Source: a bacterium
GTDB taxonomy: Bacteria; SM23-31; JAUVVT01
Reading direction: 5' to 3'
DNA length: 21,134 nucleotides
Assembly (NCBI GenBank): GCA_030616165.1
Contig: JAUWXV010000039.1
Span: forward strand, 1-21,134
Shown here: positions 13,745-21,134 of the stretch, piece by piece
How positions within the stretch are numbered: position 1 is the first letter of the stretch
Layout of the letters: each line of letters begins with the position of its first letter
Translations under genes and position numbers: made by a program
Notes under the pieces: generated by a model
Seen by the model: only the letters and a program-made list of their open reading frames with translations
Told to the model about the DNA's origin: nothing
The model's database searches: none

Positions 13745-15364
13745 ATGTATCAATTTCTGACACGACGGGAATGGTTATCTCGCAGTGCATTAATGGGGAT
13801 TTTCGGATGGCTGGCTCCCGGATTAGCAAAAGCATCTTTAGAGGAACCGAAAGTCGAAGATTATAATATCTATTTCGGCGACTTGCACAGCCATAACAGC
13901 GTCGGGTATGCCCGGGGTTCCCTCGGCAGGACTTTTGAAATAGCGCGGAATCATTTAGATTTCTTTGCGTTTACACCGCACGGCTACTGGCACGATATCG
14001 GTCATTACGAAAATAGTATCGAGAATAAATGGCTGAAAGGGTTTGAGGTAACCAAAAGTCGCTGGCCGGAAGTTTTAGAATTAGCACGAAAGTATGATGA
14101 GCCGGGGAGGTATGTTCCGATTGCCGGGTTTGAGTGGCATTCCACGAGTCTCGGTGATTACCACATTATCTTCCCTGACTTAAAAGGGGAATATATCCGT
14201 TTTGACGACCTGCGTGAATTCCAGCGGTTTGCAAAACAACGGGGTGCGATAATGATTCCCCACCATCCAGCCAATCGCTTAGGACACCGGGGGACCAACA
14301 TTGCCATGCTGGACCCAGAAGTCTCGCCAGTCATCGAGATTTATTCTGAATGGGGTAATGCAGAATATGACAGAGCACCTTATCCATATATAAGACATAC
14401 CGAGGGCGGGCGATGGTCCCGTAATACACTTCAGTATTTTCTTGCAAACGGTCATCGTTTGGGTGTCATTGCCAGTACAGATGACCATCTCGGATATCCC
14501 GGGGCATACAGAGAAGGATTGACCGCGGTGCATGCAACCGAACTGACGAGGGATAAGATTTTCGATGCGCTCCGGAACAGGAGAACTTATGCAGTTACCG
14601 GTGACCGCATCGGTATGGATTTCAGGTTAAATGGTCGTCTTATGGGTCAGGAAATGCCGTATACGCGCGAACGGGAATTGGCAGTTACTGTTACCGGATG
14701 GGACCAAGTCGACAGGGTGGAAATTCTGAAAAATAACCGGGTACTTCACCGTAATTTTCCGATGGACCGTGTACCTGCCGCCCGGAGCTGGGACAAGCCG
14801 ATTCTCCTTCGATTCGAATACGGGTGGGGTCCCTGGCCTGCATTAGATATGACTCGCATCTGTGACTGGGATATCCATATCACACTGGAAGGCGGCGTAT
14901 TGGAAGAGATACAAACCTGTTTTCAGACGGGACCGCTCGATGAGGAGCGTCGGGACCGTATAATCAAAAAGACCGAGCGGCACCTGCACTTTCAGTCCTT
15001 TACGGCTTTACGCGAGCAGTTTGAGGATATTTCTACCAAGGCGGTCGTGCTGAAGGTCATGGGCAGTCCGGATACGAAGGTTACAATAACCTTAGAGGCA
15101 CCCACCAAGGTATCGCTATCTCAAACATTCCGTCAGTTAGCGGAGAGTGGGGAAATGTTATTTACCGGCGATTTTCCCAAAGAGTCGGCAATGTTACATC
15201 GATTAGTTTTCAATGACCACTACGAAACGTCCTACAAAGTTCCGGATATTGATGAGGGGAAAGACACAAACTGGTATTATCTCCGTGTGGTGCAGGCAAA
15301 CGAGCAGTATGCCTGGTCCAGTCCAATATGGGTCGAGTCCCGTGCTGATAAATATAAACAGTAA
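13745..15364 (+). CDS. Tat-exported PHP/DUF3604-like metallohydrolase
   Basis: 539 residues. A twin-arginine leader TRREWLS (6-12) is followed by a hydrophobic stretch to about residue 29 ending in AKA. A PHP-type metal site follows: GDLHSH (H48, H50), FTPHG (H79), GFEWHS (E130), PHHPAN (H173, H174) and STDDH (D246, H248). Then comes the typical DUF3604 block with TRDKIFDALRNRRTYAVTGDRI and a beta-rich C-terminal domain. PHP proteins are metal-dependent phosphoesterases or amidohydrolase-like enzymes; the DUF3604 substrate is unknown, and periplasmic export suggests an external substrate. GGAGGTG lies 8 nt before the ATG. Sampled lines are about 50% GC, well above the genes at the left of the window, which hints at transfer. 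The next gene, 193 nt downstream on the same strand, is another Tat-exported enzyme. Confidence 0.88.
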   Translation: MYQFLTRREWLSRSALMGIFGWLAPGLAKASLEEPKVEDYNIYFGDLHSHNSVGYARGSLGRTFEIARNHLDFFAFTPHGYWHDIGHYENSIENKWLKGFEVTKSRWPEVLELARKYDEPGRYVPIAGFEWHSTSLGDYHIIFPDLKGEYIRFDDLREFQRFAKQRGAIMIPHHPANRLGHRGTNIAMLDPEVSPVIEIYSEWGNAEYDRAPYPYIRHTEGGRWSRNTLQYFLANGHRLGVIASTDDHLGYPGAYREGLTAVHATELTRDKIFDALRNRRTYAVTGDRIGMDFRLNGRLMGQEMPYTRERELAVTVTGWDQVDRVEILKNNRVLHRNFPMDRVPAARSWDKPILLRFEYGWGPWPALDMTRICDWDIHITLEGGVLEEIQTCFQTGPLDEERRDRIIKKTERHLHFQSFTALREQFEDISTKAVVLKVMGSPDTKVTITLEAPTKVSLSQTFRQLAESGEMLFTGDFPKESAMLHRLVFNDHYETSYKVPDIDEGKDTNWYYLRVVQANEQYAWSSPIWVESRADKYKQ

Positions 15365-15383
15365 ATGATGTGTATATTAAGTT

Positions 15384-15530
15384 TAAATTCTAAATGATAA
15401 ATACTAAACAAATTCCTGTCTGCCGACAGGCAGGCAAATGTAAGAAATTCAAAATTAAAAACGATATAAGTTCAAAGTTCAAATTCTAAATGATAAATTC
15501 TAAATGATAAACAAATTTTCTAAGGAACAA
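15384..15530. repeat. Short direct repeats (AAATTCTAAATGATAAA) with a small hairpin
   Basis: The unit AAATTCTAAATGATAAA occurs near 15384 and 15484 and partly again near 15499, within the 193-nt gap. Between them lies a hairpin, CCTGTC (15415-15420), TGCC, GACAGG (15425-15430). No promoter was convincingly identified in this gap. Confidence 0.6.
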
Positions 15531-15557
15531 AATATATTTAGATGAAAGGTAATAAAA

Positions 15558-16478
15558 ATGAAAAGAGAAATTAACCGAAGGAATTTTTTAAAAAGTAGTA
15601 TGACAATTCCGGTCATCACAGCTGCAGCAATGAGTTTAAAAGATGTTAAGAGTTATTCACAGACGAAGGTAAAAAGAGCAGGCGGTCCAAATATAAAAAT
15701 TAGCTGCAACGCCTATTCATATAATAATTATTTGAGAGAAGGAGAGATGACACTCGATGATTTATTTGAATTATGTGCCAAGTTAGATTTTGATGCTGTT
15801 GACCCGACGGGTTACTATTTTCCGAACTATCCTGATGTACCGGATGATGAGTATATATACCATATTAAGCGGAAAGCTTTTCTTCTTGGATTGGATATAA
15901 GCGGAACCGGTGTTAAAAATGATTTTACCAATCCTGATAAAAGTAAAAGAAAAGCTGATGTTGAGCTTGTTAAGAGATGGATGGAATGTGCCTCAAAGCT
16001 TGGCGCACCGGTAATACGAATCTTCGGCGGCAGAGGTATACAGAGTGGATATACAGAGGAAGAAGTTACCGAGTGGGTAGTAGAAGGTATTAAAGAATGT
16101 GCCGATTACGGTAAAAAATGTGGTGTAATGGCAGCGATACAAAACCATAATGAATTTTTTAAAACTGCAGACCAGATATTAAAAGTTTTGAGGATGGTTG
16201 ATTCAGACTGGGCAGGATTAATGGTTGATACAGGCAGTTTCAGGGGTGCAGACCCTTACAAAGAAATAGCCAAAGCTGCACCATACGCTGTTACATGGCA
16301 GATTAAAGAAATTGTGACATTTCAGGACAGAAAAGAGAAAATTAATTTAAATAAGGTTATCAATATTTTGAGAAATGTGAATTACAGAGGATATATTCCA
16401 ATTGAACATGTCGGAGAAGGGGATCCAAAAATTGTTGTACCAAGATTTTTAAAAGAAGTCAGAGAGGCTCTAAGTTAA
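15558..16478 (+). CDS. Tat-exported sugar phosphate isomerase/epimerase-like TIM-barrel protein
   Basis: 306 residues. The classic twin-arginine motif RRNFLK (7-12) is followed by a hydrophobic region SMTIPVITAAAM. From about residue 48 the AP-endonuclease-2/xylose-isomerase-like barrel (PF01261 type) follows, with landmarks LDFDAVDPTGYY, APVIRIFGGRG, VMAAIQNHNEF (about 194-204), GLMVDTGSFRG, TWQIKEIV and PIEHVGEGDP near the C-terminus. Metal-bound members epimerise, isomerise or eliminate sugars. Where many have a Glu before the NH motif, this one has Gln (IQNHN), which I recall as usual in this exported subfamily. AAAGGT serves as ribosome site. It is flanked by the PHP gene upstream and a convergent Gfo/Idh/MocA gene downstream. 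It fits a periplasmic sugar pathway; the substrate is unknown. Confidence 0.9.
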   Translation: MKREINRRNFLKSSMTIPVITAAAMSLKDVKSYSQTKVKRAGGPNIKISCNAYSYNNYLREGEMTLDDLFELCAKLDFDAVDPTGYYFPNYPDVPDDEYIYHIKRKAFLLGLDISGTGVKNDFTNPDKSKRKADVELVKRWMECASKLGAPVIRIFGGRGIQSGYTEEEVTEWVVEGIKECADYGKKCGVMAAIQNHNEFFKTADQILKVLRMVDSDWAGLMVDTGSFRGADPYKEIAKAAPYAVTWQIKEIVTFQDRKEKINLNKVINILRNVNYRGYIPIEHVGEGDPKIVVPRFLKEVREALS

Positions 16479-16589
16479 TATATTTTCATGTAAGGCAGGG
16501 TGTCCTTCACCTTGGCTTGTTCAATGAAGAAAGTTGGGATGCGATGAAGGATAATAACTTATAATACTTTACACTAAAAAAACAAATGG

Positions 16590-16614
16590 ATTCCTGCTTT
16601 CGCAGGAATGACAA
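16590..16614. repeat. Hairpin repeat of the '...GGAATGACAA' family
   Basis: ATTCCTGC (16590-16597), TTTC, GCAGGAAT (16602-16609), then GACAA, with TGG before the left arm. The family matches 12062-12090; the inner stem differs but still pairs. Confidence 0.85.
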
Positions 16615-16741
16615 ACAATAATTGGCTCAAATACCCTTACTTAAAATATTAGTTAGACTCATCTATATGCCTAGTGAAGTGATTTCTTAACCCTTTAACT
16701 AATAATTCTTCTATATTAGTAGAAAATAGAATATTTAATTT

Positions 16742-16853
16742 AAAATGTCAAAATACAAATGTCAAATCAAGCTCAAAATCCAAATATCAAAATAACTATA
16801 AATACATAAGTTTTGACATTTAGTCATTTGGATTTTATTTTGCATTTGAGCTT
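16742..16853. repeat. Large interrupted inverted repeat
   Basis: AAATGTCAAAA (16743-16753) faces TTTTGACATTT (16811-16821), and the left segment 16769-16785, containing AAGCTCAAA and AAAATCCAAAT, is matched by ATTTGGATTTT (16826-16836) and TTTGAGCTT (16845-16853). The region is rich in CAAATGTCAAA-like motifs. Confidence 0.7.
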
Positions 16854-16960
16854 TGAAATTTAAGCTTTTATTATTAATAAACCATAAAACTGCTTTTTTC
16901 AGGTGCGAATATTGAAAGTTAATGTATTAACAGATCGTTACACTAGCAATAATCCACGAA

Positions 16961-18247
16961 CTACAGTGGTCTTGGCTGACCAGGTATTGGGACAGCCCTT
17001 TGTGGCGCAGGTCCAAATTCAAGTTTTTTCGGCAACAGGTCAAGGTCTGAGTTCAGAATTTCATCCCATGTAATGTCTTTTCCTGTATAAGCGACTTCAC
17101 GCCCCATAATTGATGTCAATGTACAGTAAGCCCCAAGTTCTGCCTGCTCCATTGGGTTACCATTCCTTATACTCTCAATGAGTTCAAAGTGTTCATATAC
17201 CTTTGGAGTAACCATTTCCCCTTCAAATTTCCAGCTGTTTGGACCCATTATCTCTCTTCTCGGATTAGTCTTCCCTCTGGTTCCAACAAAAAATTCACCG
17301 ACTTTACTATCGGTATTTTGCCATTGACGACACATACTCATTACATGTACATCATTAGGAAATTCAAAATCGATAACGAAGTGGTCATATATATTCCCCC
17401 ACTGAGGGTCAGTACGAACCTGGCGTCCGCCAACTCCTATAGCACGAATCGGATAACCATCCATAACCCAGGTCATTACATCAATGTTATGAATATGTTG
17501 TTCTACTATATGGTCTCCGGAAAGCCAGCAGAAATAATACCAGTTTCGGCATTGATATTCCATCTGTGTCCATTCGGGTTCATCCCCGCGGTGCCATAAA
17601 GAACCTGTGTTGTAATAAATCTGGCCACTTACAACATCTCCAATTTGACCATCATGAATCCGTTTGACAGTTTCCATAGTTGACTTGGAATGTCGGTTGT
17701 CCAGACCAACACAGACTGAAAGCCCTTTTTGTTTTGCTTTTTTGCCTGCTTCGAGTATTTTCCGAACACCAACAGGATCAGTTGCAACGGGCTTTTCCAT
17801 AAATACGTGCTTTCCTGCATCAATAGCAGCGGCAAAACTAATCGGACGGAAACCGGGAGGTCCTGCAAGTATAACGTAATCGACATCTGTCTCAAGCAGT
17901 TTCTTATAGCAGTCTAATCCAGTAAAGCAGTGGTCATCTTTCACCTCAACACCCTCAAGTGGAGTTTTTCTCCTTCGTGTTGTGCCGGTCAGGGATTTCA
18001 AGCATCTCTCAACCCTATCAGCGAAGGGGTCTGCGAGAGCAATAAGGTGTATGTTAGGAGCTGCAGTAATAGCATTTTCAGCAGCTCCCGTCCCTCTACC
18101 ACCACAGCCAATTACTCCGATTTTGAGCGGCATAGTGGCTTGTGCACGAGAAGTATGCACAAAAGGGAATCCCGAAATTGCCGCTGTTGCGACTGCTCCG
18201 GTTGCCAGAAAATTACGACGAGTCATTTTATTTTTGTTTTTAGTCAT
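16961..18247 (-). CDS. Tat-exported Gfo/Idh/MocA family oxidoreductase
   Basis: 428 residues. The twin-arginine motif TRRNFLA (9-15) and a hydrophobic stretch end near the AQA at about 35-37. The Rossmann NAD(P) site is GVIGCGGRGTG (44-54), the hallmark EKP triplet is at 151-153 (Lys152 catalytic), and HIVEQHIHNIDV (246-257) carries the histidines of the active site. The C-terminal beta sheet ends in a proline-rich PAPQRAVPIPGQPRP tail. As with exported glucose-fructose oxidoreductase, the cofactor would have to be bound before Tat export. AAAGGAG lies 8 nt before the ATG. It is convergent to the TIM-barrel gene and is followed upstream by a remnant of a paralogue. The substrate is unknown, probably a sugar or glycoside. 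Confidence 0.93.
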   Translation of the reverse strand: MTKNKNKMTRRNFLATGAVATAAISGFPFVHTSRAQATMPLKIGVIGCGGRGTGAAENAITAAPNIHLIALADPFADRVERCLKSLTGTTRRRKTPLEGVEVKDDHCFTGLDCYKKLLETDVDYVILAGPPGFRPISFAAAIDAGKHVFMEKPVATDPVGVRKILEAGKKAKQKGLSVCVGLDNRHSKSTMETVKRIHDGQIGDVVSGQIYYNTGSLWHRGDEPEWTQMEYQCRNWYYFCWLSGDHIVEQHIHNIDVMTWVMDGYPIRAIGVGGRQVRTDPQWGNIYDHFVIDFEFPNDVHVMSMCRQWQNTDSKVGEFFVGTRGKTNPRREIMGPNSWKFEGEMVTPKVYEHFELIESIRNGNPMEQAELGAYCTLTSIMGREVAYTGKDITWDEILNSDLDLLPKKLEFGPAPQRAVPIPGQPRPL

Positions 18248-18428
18248 TTTAGTATCTCCTTTATTTAAATATGATTTTTAGTTAATTTTTCACTGCTGGC
18301 GTAAGAGTTTTTAGCCTTTGCCAGTATTAATTCCGACCTCGTAATATATCAATCAGAAACGGTAAACTTACTGAATCAGAAAAATTAATCTATATTCAGA
18401 GTTGTGAATATGCTATTTATACAAGAAA

Positions 18429-18785
18429 TTACCGAGGTCTTGGCTGACCAGGTATTGGGACTGGTCTTTTTGGTGCTGGACCAAACTCAACATTTTTCGG
18501 GAACAGGTCAAGGTCAGAGTTCAGCATTTCATCCCATGTAATATCCTTTCCTGTGTAAGCGGCTTCACGCCCCATGATTGCTGTTAATGAGCTATAGGCT
18601 CCAATGTCTGCTTGATTCATTGGTTCACCTTTTCTTATGCTTTCAATAAGTTCCCAATGCTCATATACTTTTGTTCTTGGATTATCACCCGTGAATTTCC
18701 ACGAGTTTTGTCCAACAATTTCTCCCATTCTCATATCAGCATTACCTTTACTTCCGACAACAAAATTCATAAAACCACTTCTCTT
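18429..18785 (-). pseudogene. C-terminal remnant of a second Gfo/Idh/MocA paralogue
   Basis: The 113 codons from the ATG at 18770 match residues about 318-428 of the neighbouring oxidoreductase, at roughly three-quarters identity by eye, including YEHWELIESIR, AYTGKDITWDE, LNSDLDL and the PVPIPGQPRP tail. Only about a quarter of the family length is present. The Rossmann fold, the EKP site and the Tat leader are missing. In-frame codons reach a stop at 18786-18788, beyond which the DNA is unrelated AT-rich sequence. No ribosome site precedes the ATG. It is best read as the surviving end of a tandem-duplicated gene whose 5' three-quarters were deleted. Its reading frame is intact, so the loss may be fairly recent. 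Confidence 0.85.
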
Positions 18786-19199
18786 TTATACACCCGATTG
18801 TTATTATATGCAATAAATACTATTTCAGAAAAATTTGAACTTAATATCTTTGAATGGGATTTTATTATTAGTTAAAATATGAGTTATTAATTTATGTATA
18901 ATTGTGAAAGACTAATACCAAACGTATTTGAGTTATTTTACAATTTAATATAAAAATTCTAAATTTATTAGTCAAGAAATTATTATGGAATGGGAGATTA
19001 TCTCCTTTTAATTTTAAAAAGAAAGGAAGAAGATTCGGAAATTGTCTATATAAAAGAGCAATTAATAGGAAATTATTTAAACCATTTAGATTAATTATAT
19101 GATATGTTTCCGACAATTATAAAATTTTTTTTTATCTTTTGTTGTAATTTAATAATTAATATTTTATCTTTTAGTAATATAGAATATACTTATAAGAAA
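18786..19199. other. AT-rich intergenic region, no gene seen
   Basis: Very AT-rich sequence between the oxidoreductase remnant and the next Gfo/Idh/MocA gene. I see no coding sequence, no strong hairpin and no repeat shared with the rest of the window. The right end leads into the promoter at 19200. Confidence 0.6.
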
Positions 19200-19228
19200 T
19201 TGAAATTTTAATTAAATTTTTATATAAA
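19200..19228 (+). promoter_or_regulatory. Likely sigma70-type promoter of the second Gfo/Idh/MocA gene
   Basis: TTGAAA (19200-19205), 17 nt, TATAAA (19223-19228). A start near 19235 would leave a short leader of about 14 nt holding the strong AGGAGGAG ribosome site (19238-19245). The AT-rich context lowers confidence. Confidence 0.5.
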
Positions 19229-19248
19229 AAATAATTCAGGAGGAGAAA

Positions 19249-20595
19249 ATGGATAATAGAATTAATCGCCGTAAATTTATTAAAAAGTCCACTGCAGCGG
19301 CAAGTGGATTAGCATTATCATCTTTAAGTGCGGCATCTTACAGCAGGATAATGGGAGCAAATGACCGGCTTACAATGGGAATTGTGGGCTGTTCGGCACG
19401 CGGGAGAGGTGCTTTAATGCCCGATGTATTTGCTCTCGAAAAAGAGTTAAATGTGGAACTATCCGCTGTGTGCGATATCTGGAAAGTAAATCTCGAAAGG
19501 GGTATAAAACTTACACAAGAGAGAACAGGTAGAAAACCAAAAGCATTCGAAAACATAGATGAACTGTTGAACCAAAAAGATATTAATGCTATCATAATTT
19601 CAACAGGAGACTTTCAGCACGCACCTCTTTTAACCAAAACAGTCAATGCCGGTAAAGAGTGCTACTGCGAAAAACCAATGGCTATATCTGTCAGGAATGC
19701 AAAGGAAGCTGTTGCAGCGGTGAAAAGGTCGGGAAAAATTGTTCAGATAGGAACCGGAGGGCTCAGCAGCCCAAGTTTGTGGGGGTTGAAAAAGTTCATT
19801 GCCTCAGGTAGATTAGGAAAGATTAGCAAAGTAGAGCAAACTCAAAGTTATTGGGGACCAAGATGGCGCGGAAGAGGAGATGTTAAACTAATCAGGCAGT
19901 CAGATACCGACTGGAAAGAGTGGATTTTAGATAAACCATATCGGCAATTTGACTCTGAATTATACTTCGAATTCAGGGTTTATAAAGATTTTTCAACAGG
20001 AATAGCAGGACAGTGGATGAGTCACAGGGTTGCGGCAGTGGCACTGGCACTGGGAGAGACCTTTCCTTATAGCGTAAGTTCCGATGGAGGCAACTTTGTC
20101 TGGAAAGACGGAAGAGAAATACCCGACACTTTTATAGCAAATGTGATATATCAATCGGGATGGATGTATACCTATTCCTGCAGTTTCGGAACAAATTACC
20201 CGGGTTATGCAAGGTATTATGGACTAAACGGAACCATAGAATCAACTCGCGAGGGATACCTGGTTACCGGTGAAGGTGGGGGGGCGGAAGATACTCCTGA
20301 AAACAGAAAAAGAGAAGAGAGGACCAAACCATCAGGGACTGGAACTCTTGTTAATCCGAACCGAATAAAGGGTGAATTCACGATTAAGCCAGAGGGAGGA
20401 ACCGCCGGCAGTCATGCACATATGAGAAACTGGATTGACTGCATACGCTCCCGAAAAAATCCCAATGCCGATGTAGTGACCGGATATTGTCACTCAGTCG
20501 TATGTATAATGGCTCATCAGTCCGGATACCTCGGGGAAAAACTTTACTGGGATGCTAAAAAAGAAGAAATTGTTGACAACCCACCACGAACTTGA
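19249..20595 (+). CDS. Tat-exported Gfo/Idh/MocA family oxidoreductase, distinct subfamily
   Basis: 448 residues. The twin-arginine motif RRKFIK (7-12) is followed by a hydrophobic segment AAASGLALSSLSAAS. The dinucleotide site is GIVGCSARGRG (44-54), the catalytic-lysine triplet EKP is at 141-143, and the active-site helix is GQWMSHRVAAVAL with H259. The C-terminal half has long insertions: KPEGGTAGSHAHMRNWID and the closing GYLGEKLYWDAKKEE are typical of exported oxidoreductases in candidate phyla, Planctomycetes and Verrucomicrobia. It is not close to the paralogue at 16961-18247, so the substrates probably differ. It is preceded by AGGAGGAG and a plausible promoter. With the TIM-barrel protein and the PHP protein it forms a Tat-exported enzyme set. 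Confidence 0.93.
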   Translation: MDNRINRRKFIKKSTAAASGLALSSLSAASYSRIMGANDRLTMGIVGCSARGRGALMPDVFALEKELNVELSAVCDIWKVNLERGIKLTQERTGRKPKAFENIDELLNQKDINAIIISTGDFQHAPLLTKTVNAGKECYCEKPMAISVRNAKEAVAAVKRSGKIVQIGTGGLSSPSLWGLKKFIASGRLGKISKVEQTQSYWGPRWRGRGDVKLIRQSDTDWKEWILDKPYRQFDSELYFEFRVYKDFSTGIAGQWMSHRVAAVALALGETFPYSVSSDGGNFVWKDGREIPDTFIANVIYQSGWMYTYSCSFGTNYPGYARYYGLNGTIESTREGYLVTGEGGGAEDTPENRKREERTKPSGTGTLVNPNRIKGEFTIKPEGGTAGSHAHMRNWIDCIRSRKNPNADVVTGYCHSVVCIMAHQSGYLGEKLYWDAKKEEIVDNPPRT

Positions 20596-20901
20596 AATGC
20601 AAATCCTGTTCCATATAACTCGGTCCATGATAAAGGATTCCCAGATTTAAGCTCTCCTCCTCGCACTCGTGCTGTGAGAAAAACTGATAAATTAAGAAAA
20701 CAGGCAAAAATTTTGCAAATTTTTCGTTTATATTCTGGATTTTTTCATTGCTTTATTACTATATTTTTTATTGTATTTGTGTAATTCCCAATAATTACAA
20801 TACGGAAAGGGAAAACCATTTTTCATACCTTGTGTACTTGACTGCTGGAAGAATTGTTGAAAAGATTGTAAAGGGCAAAAAATAGAGATGTCTTTTCAAG
20901 C

Positions 20902-20928
20902 CTCGAATACTCGGGGCGAGTCCTCGAG
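20902..20928. repeat. Imperfect 12-bp hairpin
   Basis: CTCGAATACTCG (20902-20913) and CGAGTCCTCGAG (20917-20928) pair with two mismatches around GGG. It resembles the interspersed hairpins elsewhere in the window but has no shared flank. Confidence 0.55.
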
Positions 20929-21089
20929 AAGAGAAGTAGTCTCTTTGAAATTTTTCTTGATATGGACAAATTTATTGCTACCTATATACGACAAGTGCCT
21001 TATTAAATAATAAATGATATATATTCTTGACATTTTTTGAAATGGAGAAATAATAAATGACATAAAATCAACTTTTACTTTATACAGAA

Positions 21090-21114
21090 GGACAGGACAA
21101 TGTCCTGTCCCTAC
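21090..21114. repeat. CTAC hairpin repeat, copy g with unrelated stem
   Basis: GGACAGGACA (21090-21099), A, TGTCCTGTCC (21101-21110), then CTAC. The stem is perfect, different from copies a-e but related to the GGACAG of copy f. The CTAC flank is conserved. Confidence 0.8.
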
Positions 21115-21134
21115 AATATATTTAATCATAAATG

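Larger units (their letters stand above)
16479..16960. other. Intergenic region between convergent genes, repeats only
   Basis: No gene is seen. It contains an imperfect 11-bp hairpin just after the TIM-barrel gene (16492-16502 with 16508-16518, two mismatches, no T-run), a GGAATGACAA-type hairpin at 16590, a 7-bp hairpin ACTAATA/TATTAGT (16698-16720), a large inverted repeat (16742-16853) and a GTTAAT/ATTAAC dyad (16918-16931). Confidence 0.65.
20596..21134. other. Gene-free 3' end with hairpins and a possible coding relic
   Basis: There is no clear gene. Shortly after the oxidoreductase a GCAAAA/TTTTGC dyad followed by T-rich DNA (20703-20725) may end its transcript weakly. A short open frame (20775-20885, plus) ends YLVYLTAGRIVEKIVKGKK before TAG and looks protein-like, but it has no start or identifiable family. 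An imperfect 12-bp hairpin and a CTAC-type hairpin follow. Confidence 0.5.

Noticed and set aside
17189-18281. Several plus-strand frames opposite the Gfo/Idh/MocA gene
   Set aside because: The minus-strand gene has Tat, Rossmann and EKP motifs plus a ribosome site; the opposite frames have none of these.
20775-20885. Open frame ending YLVYLTAGRIVEKIVKGKK
   Set aside because: It looks like the tail of a real protein but has no start, no upstream homology and no family I can name.

Overview
The window is an AT-rich bacterial chromosome segment. Intergenic DNA is very AT-rich, and the genes in the first 9 kb look roughly one-third GC by eye. Good AGGAGG-type ribosome sites precede most genes, and recognisable sigma70-type promoters occur. 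A DUF4175-like giant coiled-coil membrane protein, a secreted protein of the kind named 'asparagine synthetase B' in Bacteroidota, several Tat-exported Gfo/Idh/MocA oxidoreductases and dense imperfect-hairpin repeats together suggest an uncultured, diderm, FCB-like or Poribacteria-like candidate-phylum bacterium. This is inference: there is no rRNA or other marker gene here.

Layout. 1-9234 holds housekeeping or envelope genes: a DUF4175-like protein cut off by the left edge, a small convergent membrane protein, a secreted TPR protein, the secreted 'AsnB-like' protein, a YjbQ-family enzyme, a zinc-ribbon membrane peptide and, on the minus strand, a GT4 glycosyltransferase. Two related double-hairpin repeats follow the TPR and YjbQ genes directly. 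9235-10326 and 11643-12675 contain no convincing genes and consist largely of interspersed repeats. These two blocks share several modules in direct orientation and flank a more GC-rich pair, a TauE/SafE-type permease and a cold-shock protein. The cold-shock gene has a clear promoter, a leader of about 140 nt and a hairpin terminator.

12616-13460 is a compact two-gene unit: an excisionase-like HTH protein translationally coupled to a four-helix membrane protein, behind an 11-bp inverted repeat that overlaps the likely -10 box. 13745-20595 is a set of Tat-exported enzymes: a DUF3604-like PHP metallohydrolase, a xylose-isomerase-like TIM-barrel protein and two Gfo/Idh/MocA oxidoreductases, plus the C-terminal remnant of a third. 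All four intact proteins carry twin-arginine leaders, so the set looks like periplasmic carbohydrate oxidation and isomerisation, possibly of the 3-keto-sugar type. That pathway assignment is inference.

No tRNA, rRNA, CRISPR array, transposase or integrase was seen. The most interesting signals are the repeat families whose hairpin arms change in compensating ways between copies, the HTH/membrane-protein operon with its dyad, the Tat-exported sugar enzymes, and an eight-codon leader-like ORF overlapping a terminator at 9388-9414.
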